A stretch of DNA of 12,513 nt from JAJDFU01 sp964641965 (GCA_964641965.1 CAZXLD010000081.1:1-12513); one strand, 5' to 3'; positions 1 through 7,705 are shown, numbered from the stretch's first letter. Notes: generated by a model not told the origin, from the letters alone. Numbers and translations are program-made.

Positions 1-61
1 CAGCGTGCATCCTTCCATCGGCTAAACGCACGAACAGGAGTATGCACCCACGTTCTGCGCA
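1..61 (+). other. Site J0: right part of an attC-like cassette recombination site
   Basis: This is the right-hand part of a recombination-site-like hairpin cut by the window edge. Arms GTGCAT (5-10) and ATGCAC (42-47) are complementary. They are followed by a short spacer and the box GTTCTGCGCA (52-61), which plays the role of an integron R' box. The exact reverse complement of that box, TGCGCAGAAC, recurs at 908-917, at the far end of the same gene unit. The matching R'' box of J0 should lie just before base 1; base 1 (c) could be its last base. The call rests on the pattern shared with the complete sites at 908, 4437 and 12364. Confidence 0.6.
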
Positions 62-74
62 ATTAGGAAAAATA

Positions 75-335
75 ATGGATAAGATAACAGCGATAGGGAT
101 ATTCAAGGAATATATTTTGAACAAGTCCTTTAGTTGGGAAAAAATCTATCATATAGATGAGAGCCCAACCTCAAATGCTGAATATTGGATTTTCAAGAAT
201 ATTTACGAACCGAGAGATTCAATGAGAGGTGATAATATTTATGTTGACTATTCTTTTCCAGTAATAACGGTGGATAAAAAAGATGGAAAGGTTAGAGAAT
301 TGACTAGAGTAGAACTTGATGAAATGAATTTATGA
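75..335 (+). CDS. Small hypothetical protein, 86 residues
   Basis: The frame is open from 42, but that ATG lies inside the left arm of the J0 hairpin. I prefer the ATG at 75 (MDKITAIGIF...), which has an AGGA-containing purine stretch (about 64-71) just before it. The protein is acidic, with no signal peptide or membrane segment. Its C-terminal half contains NIYVDYSFPVITVDKKDGKV, which looks like a short beta-rich fold in which a conserved valine-rich strand precedes a Lys/Asp turn. That style is seen in small immunity or NTF2-like proteins, but I cannot assign a family. It is the first gene of cassette 1, 57 bases upstream of a DUF6155-like gene; the two could be co-transcribed. Function is unknown. 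Confidence 0.72.
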   Translation: MDKITAIGIFKEYILNKSFSWEKIYHIDESPTSNAEYWIFKNIYEPRDSMRGDNIYVDYSFPVITVDKKDGKVRELTRVELDEMNL

Positions 336-392
336 TATTGTTTTTTCTGGTAAATTAGTTACACTAAGGTCTATATAATCGAGCCGAGAAAT

Positions 393-902
393 ATGCGAAG
401 AGAATTAACAAAATATCTAAATTCATTAGACGAGAAAGGATTAAAGAAAGAGGTCAAAATACTGTATGATAAATTCAATCAAGTAAAACAGTATTATGAA
501 CTTGAATTAGGAGACAGTACGGAGAGATTACTCAATGAATATAAGAGCAAGCTAAAGGAAGAGTATTTTCCAAAACGAGGATACGGGAAAGCAAGAAGTC
601 GTGAGTCAAAAAAAATAATATCAGAGTTTAAGAAGATTTCAATTCAGGAAAAAGATGTAATTGAACTGCTTTTGTATAGGACTGAGATGATGGTAAAATT
701 TACAGCCGAATATGGAGATATAGATGAACCGTTTTATAACTCTTTAGAAAATGGATTTGAAGAGGCTTGTAAATTGGTAGAAAGAGAAAAACTTAAAAGT
801 TATTACCGGAATTATTGTCAAGAATTGGTAAGTGGAACAGTTAATTTTGGATGGGGATTGTATGACGGTATGAGAGATATTTACAAGGAATATATCGATT
901 GA
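393..902 (+). CDS. DUF6155-like protein, 169 residues
   Basis: The protein is soluble, lysine/glutamate-rich and almost entirely helical. The N-terminus MRRELTKYLNSLDEKGLKKEV, followed by a tyrosine-rich helix (VKQYYELELG, residues 32-41) and an EYFPKRG segment (about 57-63), resembles what I know of the DUF6155 family, common in Bacteroidota and of unknown function. Length fits that family. No catalytic motif stands out, and there is no signal peptide or membrane segment. The stop codon is only 5 bases before the R'' box of site J1, as typical for a cassette gene abutting its attC. It could form a pair with the 86-residue protein upstream, but nothing in either sequence shows toxin or antitoxin activity. 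Family assignment is from recall of the motif and moderately sure. Confidence 0.82.
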   Translation: MRRELTKYLNSLDEKGLKKEVKILYDKFNQVKQYYELELGDSTERLLNEYKSKLKEEYFPKRGYGKARSRESKKIISEFKKISIQEKDVIELLLYRTEMMVKFTAEYGDIDEPFYNSLENGFEEACKLVEREKLKSYYRNYCQELVSGTVNFGWGLYDGMRDIYKEYID

Positions 903-907
903 TAAAA

Positions 908-980
908 TGCGCAGAACACAGTGCAGCCGACAATACTTCGCTGCGCTACGTACTGCGGCTGCACAACCCGTTGCCACACA
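908..980 (+). other. Site J1: complete attC-like site between cassettes 1 and 2
   Basis: Order: R'' TGCGCAGAAC (908-917), 3-base spacer ACA, left arm GTGCAGCCG (921-929), 26-base loop, right arm CGGCTGCAC (956-964, perfect complement), 5-base spacer AACCC, R' GTTGCCACACA (970-980). R'' matches the start of cassette 1 (52-61), and R' matches the end of cassette 2 (4437-4446). R'' and R' share only AAC/GTT with each other. The unequal spacers (3 and 5) recall the unpaired central spacer of a folded attC. The loop has a CTTCGCTGCGCTACG-like stretch. Confidence 0.75.
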
Positions 981-1091
981 TATGAAGAGAGGCCAAAAAG
1001 TTCGCCCCTCAAAATATTTATTATATCGAGTACTTTACTTCATTTATTGGAATTAATTTCTTTGCAAAACCCTCTACATCAAATATACCTA

Positions 1092-1121
1092 TTGATTGAG
1101 TAAGGCAATTATTATACTTTG
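1092..1121 (+). promoter_or_regulatory. Possible Bacteroidota-type promoter for the cyclase-ATPase gene
   Basis: The Bacteroidota housekeeping promoter is a -33 TTG/TTTG and a -7 TAnnTTTG about 19 bases apart. Here TTG (1092-1094) precedes TATACTTTG (1113-1121) by 18 bases; the second element is one base longer than the consensus. It lies 25 bases before the start codon at 1147. Weak, by-eye match only. Confidence 0.3.
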
Positions 1122-1146
1122 ATAAGCATGAAACCACCTATAAATC

Positions 1147-4100
1147 ATGAAAAAATGTCCTTCTTGCCTATACGAGAATCCGGAGACGGCTAACTTTTGC
1201 AACAACTGCGGATACAAATTTGAAAAGACACAAAGTCAAAATGCCGTTGCTCGTAAAGCAGAACGTCGACAACTAACTATTTTATTCTGCGATTTGGTTG
1301 GGTCCACAGCCTTATCTGCAAAACTGGATGTCGAGGAATTTCGTGAGGTCATTCTGGGGTATCAACGAGTTGCAGAGGCTGTAATCAAGCGCTACGGAGG
1401 TCATGTCGCCCAGTATTTAGGTGATGGACTACTAGTTTATTTTGGCTACCCCAAAGGGATAGAAGAAGCTCCGCGCGCTGGAGTTAGAGCTGGCTTGGGT
1501 ATCCTTGAAGCAGTTGAAAATGCGAATAAGCAATGGGCTTCCACAGGGAAAACCACCATCAAAGTCCGTATTGGAATCCACACAGGAGTTGTTGTTGTGG
1601 ATGATCATCTGGCCTTGGGGGAAACCACTAACATAGCTGCACGGCTTGAAGGTCTGGCTCCACACAATGGGGTAGTGATCAGCCCACAAACCACCAAATT
1701 AGTAGAAGGTTGGTTTGAGGTAAAAAGCATAGGCAAGCATTCTTTAAAAGGTATTTCTCGCCCTTTGGAAGTTTACCAAGTGTTGCGGGAAAGTGGAGCG
1801 CGTACGAGGCTGGAGATCGCTAAAAGAGCAGGCTTATCTCCTCTGGTTGGGCGGCAGAAAGAATTTCGACTCCTTAAAGAGAAATGGCAAGAGATTAAAA
1901 ATGGATTTGGCCAGGTAGCGCTCATTAATGGCGAAGCTGGAATTGGAAAATCTCGCCTTACCGATACCATTAAGGAGCATATCGCTTCCGAATCCGATAG
2001 CTGGTTGACGGAGATCCGTTGTTCTTATTATCACCAAAACAGCTCCTTCTTTCCCATCATTGAGCTGCTGGAAAATGTGGTCCTAGGCTTTTCACCTGAA
2101 GATACCACGGATCATAAATTGGAAAAACTGGAGGGGTTTATCCTGCAATCAGGTTTAAACCTGGAGTTTTATCCTGCCCTGTTTTCGGAGTTATTATCTC
2201 TTTCAAGTGAAAAATATCCCCCTCTAAACCTCAGCCCAACGGCCAGAAAATCACGAATAATCGAGGGGTTAACGAAAGGGCTCTTGCACAGAGCTAGAAT
2301 TCAGCCGGTTCTTTTACTCGTTGAAGATCTGCATTGGGCTGACCCCTCCACCTTGGAATGGTTAAACAGTTTTCTTCCACGATTGAAAGATTACCCGATC
2401 CTAATGCTTTGTACGACACGGCCAAATTATGATCCTCAATGGGACGGGCTTGAAGGCGTAACCAAGATGGACCTGGAACGATTGAATAATGTCGAGATAG
2501 GTAGAATTTGCCGTTTCCATACAAAAGGGAAGGGGCTACCCATAGAGGTATTGGATCAAATTATTCAAAAAACGGGTGGGGTCCCCCTTTTTGTCGAGGA
2601 ATTGGTCAAAATGGTTCTTGAATCGAATATTTTGGTCGAGGGAGAAGATGATTATGAGATTCTAGGAGAGCTGCCTCCGCTGGCTATCCCATCTACTTTG
2701 CAGGATTCCCTGTTGGCCAGGTTAGATCAGATTTCCGGGGTCAAGGAAGTGGTTCAATTGGGGGCAGTGATCGGGCGAGAGTTTCCATTAAACCTGTTAA
2801 CTATAATTTTGAGGTTAGAACCAAATCAAATACTAGACTCTATTAAACAACTTTTAGACTCTGAGATCCTATATAAGATAAACCTGGGCAATAAAGAATT
2901 ATATCAATTCAAACATGCTCTCATTCAGGATGCAGCCTATTCAGCTATGCTCAGCAATCAGCGTCAGCAATTTCATGGACAGGTTGCTCAAACCTATGAA
3001 AAGAATTTTCCTGAGATAGTTCTTTCGCAGCCGGAGGTAGTGGCAGAACACTATACAAAGGCTGATTTGCCATTACGGGCCATCTCTCATTGGCTGAAAG
3101 CCGGTCAGATGGCCAACGAAAAACAGGCTACTCAAGAAGCCATCAATCATTTGGAGCAGGGTCTGGTGTTATTGAAAGCCGTAAAAAATGATAAAGAGCG
3201 CAAACAGCTTGAATTGGACTTTCTGCTAAATCTAGGAGGAGCCTCGATTGTAAACTACGGCTATACCCATCCAAAAGTTGGGGAGGTTTTCCGGCGTGCA
3301 AAGGACCTAGCTGAGGGGGTGGATATAAGTTCGAAATTGGCCTTTATCATTTATGGTTTGCAGACGTATTACATGCTATCAGAGGATTTTTCTGCTACAG
3401 ATGAATTGATAAAATTTGCATTGGAAGTCGGGGAGCAACATTCGGAAGGATATTTATTTGAACTGTTTGGCAAACATATTCTTGGTGTATTCCTAAGCCT
3501 CCAGGGTAGGTTTTTAGAATCAAATAAGGAATTGCAAAGCGTTGTTGACTTCTATGATCCATCTATTACCATTCCCTCAGATTTAACTCCAGGGGGAAAT
3601 GTAAAGATCAATGCTGCTTCATGGCTTTCCTTGAGTTTAAATATTTCAGGTAATTATGAGAAGGGAAAAGCAATTTCAGAAGAGCACTTGCGTGTAGCCT
3701 CTCAATTCGAAGATTCAAGGACCCTATATCACATATTTGTTTGGGTTGCCTGGCGCACAGCCGAAAACAAGGAGTGGAGGGAAACTTTAAAGGCTATGGA
3801 GACCTACCTTCCAATAGCTTATGAATTTGGGGATCCTTTTTTCATTCTTTTGGCGGAATTCTTTAAAGAAACTGCACATGCGGGGCTTGGAGATGAATCC
3901 GCTATAGACAGAGCAATTAATCATGTTGAAACGGGAATTTCTATAGGCGCCACTATTTTTTATGGGTATTCCCTATATACCTCACAATTGTTACTCGAAT
4001 ATGGAAATTATGGACTGGCATTAGAGTGGGCTGACAAGGTTTTAAACCATGTTTCTAAGACAAATTTCAATATTCGTACTGCGGAGTTTCATCGTATTCG

Positions 4101-4371
4101 GGGCTGTTGTTATAAAGCATTTGGGAATCCGGACGAAGAAGTAGAAAAAGAGTTTTTGCTGGCCTTAAAATGGGCCAAAAGTCAAGGCGCAAAACTTTAT
4201 GAGCTCCGGGCTGCCCGGGACCTTGCGACACTTAAAGCCGACCAAAGAAAGGTAAAGGAGGGCATAAGGCTTTTGCGTGGAGTATATAATTCTTTTAACG
4301 AGGGTTGGGATGCTCCGGATTTAGTTGCAGCCCGAAATCAACTCGAAGAACTTGAGGTAAGGCTAAAATGA
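1147..4371 (+). CDS. Zinc-ribbon / class III nucleotide cyclase / AAA-type ATPase / TPR-like signalling protein
   Basis: A multidomain cytoplasmic protein of 1074 residues with no signal peptide. Residues 4-21 form a zinc ribbon (CPSC...CNNC). Residues about 40-212 are a class III adenylate/guanylate cyclase domain: metal ligands D49 (FCDLVGST) and D93 (LGDG), and N162 and R166 (TNIAAR) at the transition-state positions. The two positions that normally read the purine are Q89 (usually Lys) and L155 (usually Asp or Thr), so the product, and even cyclase activity, is uncertain. Residues about 233-500 are an ATPase with Walker A GEAGIGKS (262-269) and a Walker B-like LLLVEDLHWAD. The rest, to 1074, is helical and TPR-like. 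This architecture is known from many bacterial 'cyclase domain-containing' ATPases, thought to sense a ligand through the repeats. The ATG at 1147 places the first Cys pair at residue 4, which fits a zinc-ribbon start. It is the only gene of cassette 2. Confidence 0.93.
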   Translation: MKKCPSCLYENPETANFCNNCGYKFEKTQSQNAVARKAERRQLTILFCDLVGSTALSAKLDVEEFREVILGYQRVAEAVIKRYGGHVAQYLGDGLLVYFGYPKGIEEAPRAGVRAGLGILEAVENANKQWASTGKTTIKVRIGIHTGVVVVDDHLALGETTNIAARLEGLAPHNGVVISPQTTKLVEGWFEVKSIGKHSLKGISRPLEVYQVLRESGARTRLEIAKRAGLSPLVGRQKEFRLLKEKWQEIKNGFGQVALINGEAGIGKSRLTDTIKEHIASESDSWLTEIRCSYYHQNSSFFPIIELLENVVLGFSPEDTTDHKLEKLEGFILQSGLNLEFYPALFSELLSLSSEKYPPLNLSPTARKSRIIEGLTKGLLHRARIQPVLLLVEDLHWADPSTLEWLNSFLPRLKDYPILMLCTTRPNYDPQWDGLEGVTKMDLERLNNVEIGRICRFHTKGKGLPIEVLDQIIQKTGGVPLFVEELVKMVLESNILVEGEDDYEILGELPPLAIPSTLQDSLLARLDQISGVKEVVQLGAVIGREFPLNLLTIILRLEPNQILDSIKQLLDSEILYKINLGNKELYQFKHALIQDAAYSAMLSNQRQQFHGQVAQTYEKNFPEIVLSQPEVVAEHYTKADLPLRAISHWLKAGQMANEKQATQEAINHLEQGLVLLKAVKNDKERKQLELDFLLNLGGASIVNYGYTHPKVGEVFRRAKDLAEGVDISSKLAFIIYGLQTYYMLSEDFSATDELIKFALEVGEQHSEGYLFELFGKHILGVFLSLQGRFLESNKELQSVVDFYDPSITIPSDLTPGGNVKINAASWLSLSLNISGNYEKGKAISEEHLRVASQFEDSRTLYHIFVWVAWRTAENKEWRETLKAMETYLPIAYEFGDPFFILLAEFFKETAHAGLGDESAIDRAINHVETGISIGATIFYGYSLYTSQLLLEYGNYGLALEWADKVLNHVSKTNFNIRTAEFHRIRGCCYKAFGNPDEEVEKEFLLALKWAKSQGAKLYELRAARDLATLKADQRKVKEGIRLLRGVYNSFNEGWDAPDLVAARNQLEELEVRLK

Positions 4372-4387
4372 GTTTTACTATTGACTT

Positions 4388-4410
4388 TTTGTACGATTTC
4401 AATGTACAAA
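4388..4410 (+). terminator. Small hairpin after the cyclase-ATPase gene
   Basis: TTTGTAC (4388-4394) and GTACAAA (4404-4410) form a 7-bp stem with a 9-base loop, starting 17 bases after the stop codon. There is no T-run after the stem, so it is a weak terminator at best. It might instead only protect the mRNA end. Confidence 0.3.
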
Positions 4411-4436
4411 GCTTCATCCTTTGGGAAAATAGAAAC

Positions 4437-4507
4437 GTGTGGCAACACCAGCTACCTGTCCAGGCTCCTAAACGTCGCCCGGCAGGTATCTAAACCGTTC
4501 CTGCGCA
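4437..4507 (+). other. Site J2: complete attC-like site between cassettes 2 and 3
   Basis: Order: R'' GTGTGGCAAC (4437-4446), 3-base spacer ACC, left arm AGCTACCTG (4450-4458), 24-base loop, right arm CAGGTATCT (4483-4491), 5-base spacer AAACC, R' GTTCCTGCGCA (4497-4507). The arms pair except for one C/A mismatch. R'' is the exact complement of the start of cassette 2 (970-979). R' is complementary to TGCGCAGGAAC at 4527-4537. The spacers (3 and 5) are the same as in J1 and J4. Confidence 0.75.
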
Positions 4508-4727
4508 AGACTCGCTTCGCTCGCCCTGCGCAGGAACGAGCCGGGTCGGCGCGCTATGCGACGGCTTGCCCCTTGAGCTCTGCTCCGGGACACCGCTCCC
4601 ATACGGATCGCTCGACCAGTCGCAGAACATTAAGGTCAGCCCCATTCGAGTATGTCGTTCGCAAAAAATTTTTCGGCTTCGCCGATTTTTTGAAACTTCC
4701 CCCTCGAACGGATGCCGACCCGGCTCG
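4498..4727 (+). mobile_element. Cassette 3: gene-less unit made almost entirely of an attC-like fold
   Basis: A 230-base unit with no credible gene. It starts with the complement of its own R'' box (4497-4507 against 4527-4537), only 19 bases apart, and then goes directly into the large J3 structure. The open frames across it on both strands have no start signals, look like translated hairpins and overlap each other. It could be an empty cassette, a structural RNA unit, or a promoter or terminator carrier. The close inverted pair could also be read as a simple 11-bp hairpin, which makes this the least certain cassette. Confidence 0.5.
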
Positions 4728-4736
4728 TTGTATGCC
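4527..4736 (+). other. Site J3: long attC-like site between cassettes 3 and 4
   Basis: R'' TGCGCAGGAAC (4527-4537) is followed at once by the arm GAGCCGGGTCGGC (4538-4550). After a 163-base loop comes its perfect 13-bp complement GCCGACCCGGCTC (4714-4726), then R' GTTGTATGCC (4727-4736). R' is the exact complement of GGCATACAAC at 12364-12373. Unlike J1, J2 and J4 there are no spacers between boxes and arms, and the loop is far longer. The loop has further complementary parts: TGCGAC (4557) with GTCGCA (4619), and a CGGC-TTC-GCCG hairpin at 4674-4684 flanked by CAAAAAAT (4662) and ATTTTTTG (4685). The latter resembles a small bidirectional terminator. Confidence 0.6.
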
Positions 4737-4793
4737 ATTAGAAAAAATCAAAATCATGAAAAATATAAACTGTTGAATATCAATTAATAAACT

Positions 4794-7220
4794 ATGAAAG
4801 TACTCGATCATTCATCTATCAAGACCATTATTTTTGCCAGCTTACTTTGTTTGGCTTCTTGTGCAGACAATCAGAAAATTGACGAGAACGACACAAATTA
4901 TAGCTTACCAAGAGATGATGGCTCCGTCTTACCCTTCCCACCAACACCCTCTGGGAGTGTAGCAGCGAATAGTATGCAGGAGTCTACTTACAATCCATTG
5001 CCTACACCAAATCGTTTACCCGAGGATGCACCAAACATTTTAATCGTCCTTTTGGATGACGCTGGACCTGCCCTGCCAGATACCTATGGGGGCGAGGTGC
5101 ACACACCTACCTTATCACGAATCGCAGAGACCGGCGTTTCGTTCAACAGATTTCATACCACCTCGATTTGTTCACCAACCCGAGCAGCCTTACTCACAGG
5201 GCGCAACCATCATCGGATTGGTCAAGGCGTGATCACTGGTTTGGCAAACGACTGGGATGGATACACCGGTATGTGGCCAGCAACCAGCGCTTCATTGGCA
5301 AGGGTCTTAGGTGAGTATGGCTATGCAACATCAGCTTTTGGGAAATGGCACAATACACCAGAAACTGCTACGTCTCAGGCCGGGCCATTCACTCGGTGGC
5401 CAACCGGTCGCCTTGTTGGGTTCGACTATTTTTATGGTTTTTTGGGCGGGGCTAGTTCGCAGTATGAGCCAGCACTCGTAGAGAATTTTAATCGCCTGCC
5501 AGCCAAACCTCACCAAGAGGGTTACCACCTTACCGAGGATATGGCGGACAAGGCTATCAAATGGATGCGAACTCTAAGAGCTCTCGCTCCCGACAAACCA
5601 TTCTTCATGTACTGGGCACCTGGTGCGGTACATGGGCCTCATCACGTCGCGAGTGAGTGGGCTGAAAAGTACAAGGGCAAGTTTGATGACGGCTGGGACG
5701 CCTATCGTGAGCGTGTGTTCGAGCGACAAAAGGAACGAGGTTATATTCCTGAAAATACGCAACTGACCCAGCGAGCTGAGACGATGCCTGGTTGGGACGA
5801 TATTCCCGAATCAGCTAAACCTTTTCAACGACGATTGATGGAGGTGTTCGCGGGGTTTGCTGAACATACGGATGCCCAAGTGGGCAAACTTATCGACGAA
5901 TTGGAGCGTCAGGGCATTCGTGACAACACACTCGTTTTTTACATTTGGGGCGACAATGGCTCGAGTGCAGAAGGCCAGGGCGGAACAGTTGTTGAGTTCC
6001 TCGCCCAGAGCACAACACCTACAACGATCGAAGACCATCTCCGCGTCGTTGATGAGAATGGTGGCCTGGATGAGTTGGGTGGTCCGAAGTTCGACAACAT
6101 GTACCACGCCGGCTGGGCATGGGCAGGAAGTGCCCCGCACCGCTCGACGAAGTTGGTCGCTGCTCACTTTGGCGGCACACGAAATCCCTTGGCTGTTTCA
6201 TGGCCCAAGTCAATTACACCGGATAAAGCAGTTCGTTCCCAGTTCCATCACGTGAATGATGTCGTTCCCACTATCTATGATATTGTTGGTATTCAAGCCC
6301 CGCAGATCGTCGACGGTGTATCACAAGACCCAATGGATGGCGTCAGCATGAAATACGCGTTTGCTTCTGCAGAGGCGCCAGGTCAGAAGAAGACACAGTA
6401 CTTTGAAAATATGGGCAGCCGTGCAATCTACCACGACGGATATATGGCATCAGCATTTGGCCCCCGTATCCCCTGGGTACCTGGTATAGATACAGCTATA
6501 TACGACTGGACTCCCGACGATGATCAATGGGAGCTCTACCATGTTGAAGAGGATTTTTCCCAGGCGTATGACCTAGCGGCAGAAATGCCTGAAAAACTCG
6601 AGGAAATGAAGGAATTGTTCCTAATAGAAGCGAAAGACAACAAAGCTTTGCCAGTCGGTGGTGGGCTTTGGGTTGGCCTGAATCCAAAGTATGGACCTCA
6701 AAGTTCGGCAAATGAGTTTTTCTACACTAGCGATGTGTATGAAGTCCCCGAGAACTCTGCTCCCAAACTGGGTTTTCGCAGCAGTATTGTGACAATCGAA
6801 ACCGAATTGGATGCTGACGATAGCGGCGCACTCTACTCGCTCGGTGGCTTCAATGGAGGAATTGCTGCCTGGGTTGACCAGGGAAGGTTGCATTACGAAT
6901 ACAACCTTTACCAGGTCGATCGCACCAGGGTGGAAAGCCAATCAAGGCTGCCTACAGGCGATGTAAAAATTGAGATTGAAACACGAGTCAAGTCTGATGT
7001 GCGTAATGGACCGGCCGATGTTATCCTTCGCGTCAACGGTCAGGAAGTTGCCACTGGACGAGTGCCTCGAACGACTGGCTATAGATTCGCAGGCAATGAC
7101 AGCTTTGACATTGGCCGCGACAGCTACTCTCCGGTGGCATCCGCATATTATGATCGAGCGCCGTTTAAGTTCACTGGTAAAATTGGAAAAGTACACGTGA
7201 AGTACATTGACACCAAGTAA
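4794..7220 (+). CDS. Lipoprotein arylsulfatase (type I, formylglycine-dependent), 808 residues
   Basis: It hydrolyses sulfate esters, using a formylglycine made from the Cys of CSPTR. Visible in order: signal peptide with lipobox LASC (lipid-bearing C23); sulfatase domain from about residue 79, with metal ligands D88 and D89 (LLDDAG), catalytic C126 in CSPTR (126-130), K184 and H186 (FGKWH), H280 (GAVHGPHH), D387 and N388 (WGDNGS) and K453 (STK). A beta-rich C-terminal part (about 640-808) looks like a concanavalin-type sandwich. All catalytic positions are intact. The lipoprotein signal, with an acidic stretch after it, suggests the outer membrane, possibly facing outward. The substrate cannot be read from the sequence; the GGTVVEFLA and AWAGSAPHRSTK segments recall aryl/alkyl-type sulfatases rather than glycan-specific ones (inference). 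The maturation enzyme (anSME or FGE) is not in the window. It is the first gene of cassette 4. Codon use is more GC-rich than in the porin downstream. Confidence 0.96.
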   Translation: MKVLDHSSIKTIIFASLLCLASCADNQKIDENDTNYSLPRDDGSVLPFPPTPSGSVAANSMQESTYNPLPTPNRLPEDAPNILIVLLDDAGPALPDTYGGEVHTPTLSRIAETGVSFNRFHTTSICSPTRAALLTGRNHHRIGQGVITGLANDWDGYTGMWPATSASLARVLGEYGYATSAFGKWHNTPETATSQAGPFTRWPTGRLVGFDYFYGFLGGASSQYEPALVENFNRLPAKPHQEGYHLTEDMADKAIKWMRTLRALAPDKPFFMYWAPGAVHGPHHVASEWAEKYKGKFDDGWDAYRERVFERQKERGYIPENTQLTQRAETMPGWDDIPESAKPFQRRLMEVFAGFAEHTDAQVGKLIDELERQGIRDNTLVFYIWGDNGSSAEGQGGTVVEFLAQSTTPTTIEDHLRVVDENGGLDELGGPKFDNMYHAGWAWAGSAPHRSTKLVAAHFGGTRNPLAVSWPKSITPDKAVRSQFHHVNDVVPTIYDIVGIQAPQIVDGVSQDPMDGVSMKYAFASAEAPGQKKTQYFENMGSRAIYHDGYMASAFGPRIPWVPGIDTAIYDWTPDDDQWELYHVEEDFSQAYDLAAEMPEKLEEMKELFLIEAKDNKALPVGGGLWVGLNPKYGPQSSANEFFYTSDVYEVPENSAPKLGFRSSIVTIETELDADDSGALYSLGGFNGGIAAWVDQGRLHYEYNLYQVDRTRVESQSRLPTGDVKIEIETRVKSDVRNGPADVILRVNGQEVATGRVPRTTGYRFAGNDSFDIGRDSYSPVASAYYDRAPFKFTGKIGKVHVKYIDTK

Positions 7221-7341
7221 TGTCCTTAGAAAGAATGCGATTCTTGAAGATGCGCAACAACGCAAAAGAAAAAGCCAATACTAACGCCATTTGGCACAAT
7301 TCGATAAACAAAGAATATAAACTGACTAAAATCCAAGTTGC

Positions 7342-7705
7342 ATGAAAGTTCGAAATATTTCAGTACTCCTTTTGGCTATCATTGGTTTATGTCTTACAAG
7401 TTGTAATCAAGAGGCGAAAACAGATAATGAAACTGAGGCGCAATATGATCAAAAAGAGTATTCTCCTTATGTTTTAGATTATAACCCGCCTCCATTGCCA
7501 AACACTGAAGATATACCATTATTTGGCGATACGCATTTACATACATCGTATTCACCTGACGCTGGTATGATAGGGAATATACTTGGGCCAGAAGATGCCT
7601 ATCGATTCGCTAAAGGAGAAAGTGTAACTTCCAGCTTGGGTGTCACGGCAAGGTTGAAACGTCCTCTGGATTTCCTTGTTGTTGCCGATCATGCCGAAGG
7701 GCTAG
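7342..7705 (+). pseudogene. 5' part of an IS-interrupted DUF3604 lipoprotein gene
   Basis: The start at 7342 gives a lipoprotein signal peptide with lipobox LTSC (C21), then a linker and the first half of a PHP-like metal site: GDTHLHTSYSPD (D63, H65, H67) and ADHAE (D116, H117, E119). DUF3604 proteins are predicted metal-dependent hydrolases of unknown substrate. The frame is broken after residue 121 by the insertion sequence at 7706. Read-through adds a few IS-encoded residues and stops at 7725, leaving a 127-residue stub without the rest of the active site. The gene lies 121 bases after the sulfatase and is probably in one transcript with it. Confidence 0.93.
7702..7705. repeat. Target-site duplication CTAG, left copy
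   Basis: CTAG lies directly outside the TG end of the insertion sequence and is repeated at 9268-9271 outside its CA end. Removing one copy and the element rejoins the DUF3604 frame, which confirms the boundary. Confidence 0.85.

Larger units (their letters stand above)
53..970 (+). mobile_element. Cassette 1: two small genes plus attC-like site
   Basis: A 918-base unit that runs from the putative crossover in G|TTCTGCGCA to the one in G|TTGCCACACA. It begins with the complement of its own R'' box (908-917), so a circular form would carry a fully paired outer stem. It holds two co-oriented genes (75-335, 393-902) and ends in site J1. Size and layout resemble an ordinary integron cassette, although two genes per cassette is less common. 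The boundaries rest on the paired boxes; that strand exchange occurs between G and TT is assumed from integrons. Confidence 0.62.
971..4497 (+). mobile_element. Cassette 2: single large cyclase-ATPase gene plus attC-like site
   Basis: A 3527-base unit whose first bases (with the preceding G, GTTGCCACAC at 970-979) are the reverse complement of its own R'' box GTGTGGCAAC at 4437-4446. It contains one 1074-residue gene, with about 166 bases of AT-rich leader before it. It is several times longer than a usual integron cassette. The leader is long enough to hold the gene's own promoter. Confidence 0.62.

Noticed and set aside
42..74. Upstream ATG that would lengthen the first gene by 11 residues
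   Set aside because: It lies inside the J0 hairpin arm and crosses the cassette boundary; the ATG at 75 has the better ribosome-site-like sequence.
4381..4811. Several open frames on both strands across J2 and cassette 3
   Set aside because: They overlap each other, run through perfect inverted repeats and match no family; they are translated hairpin DNA.
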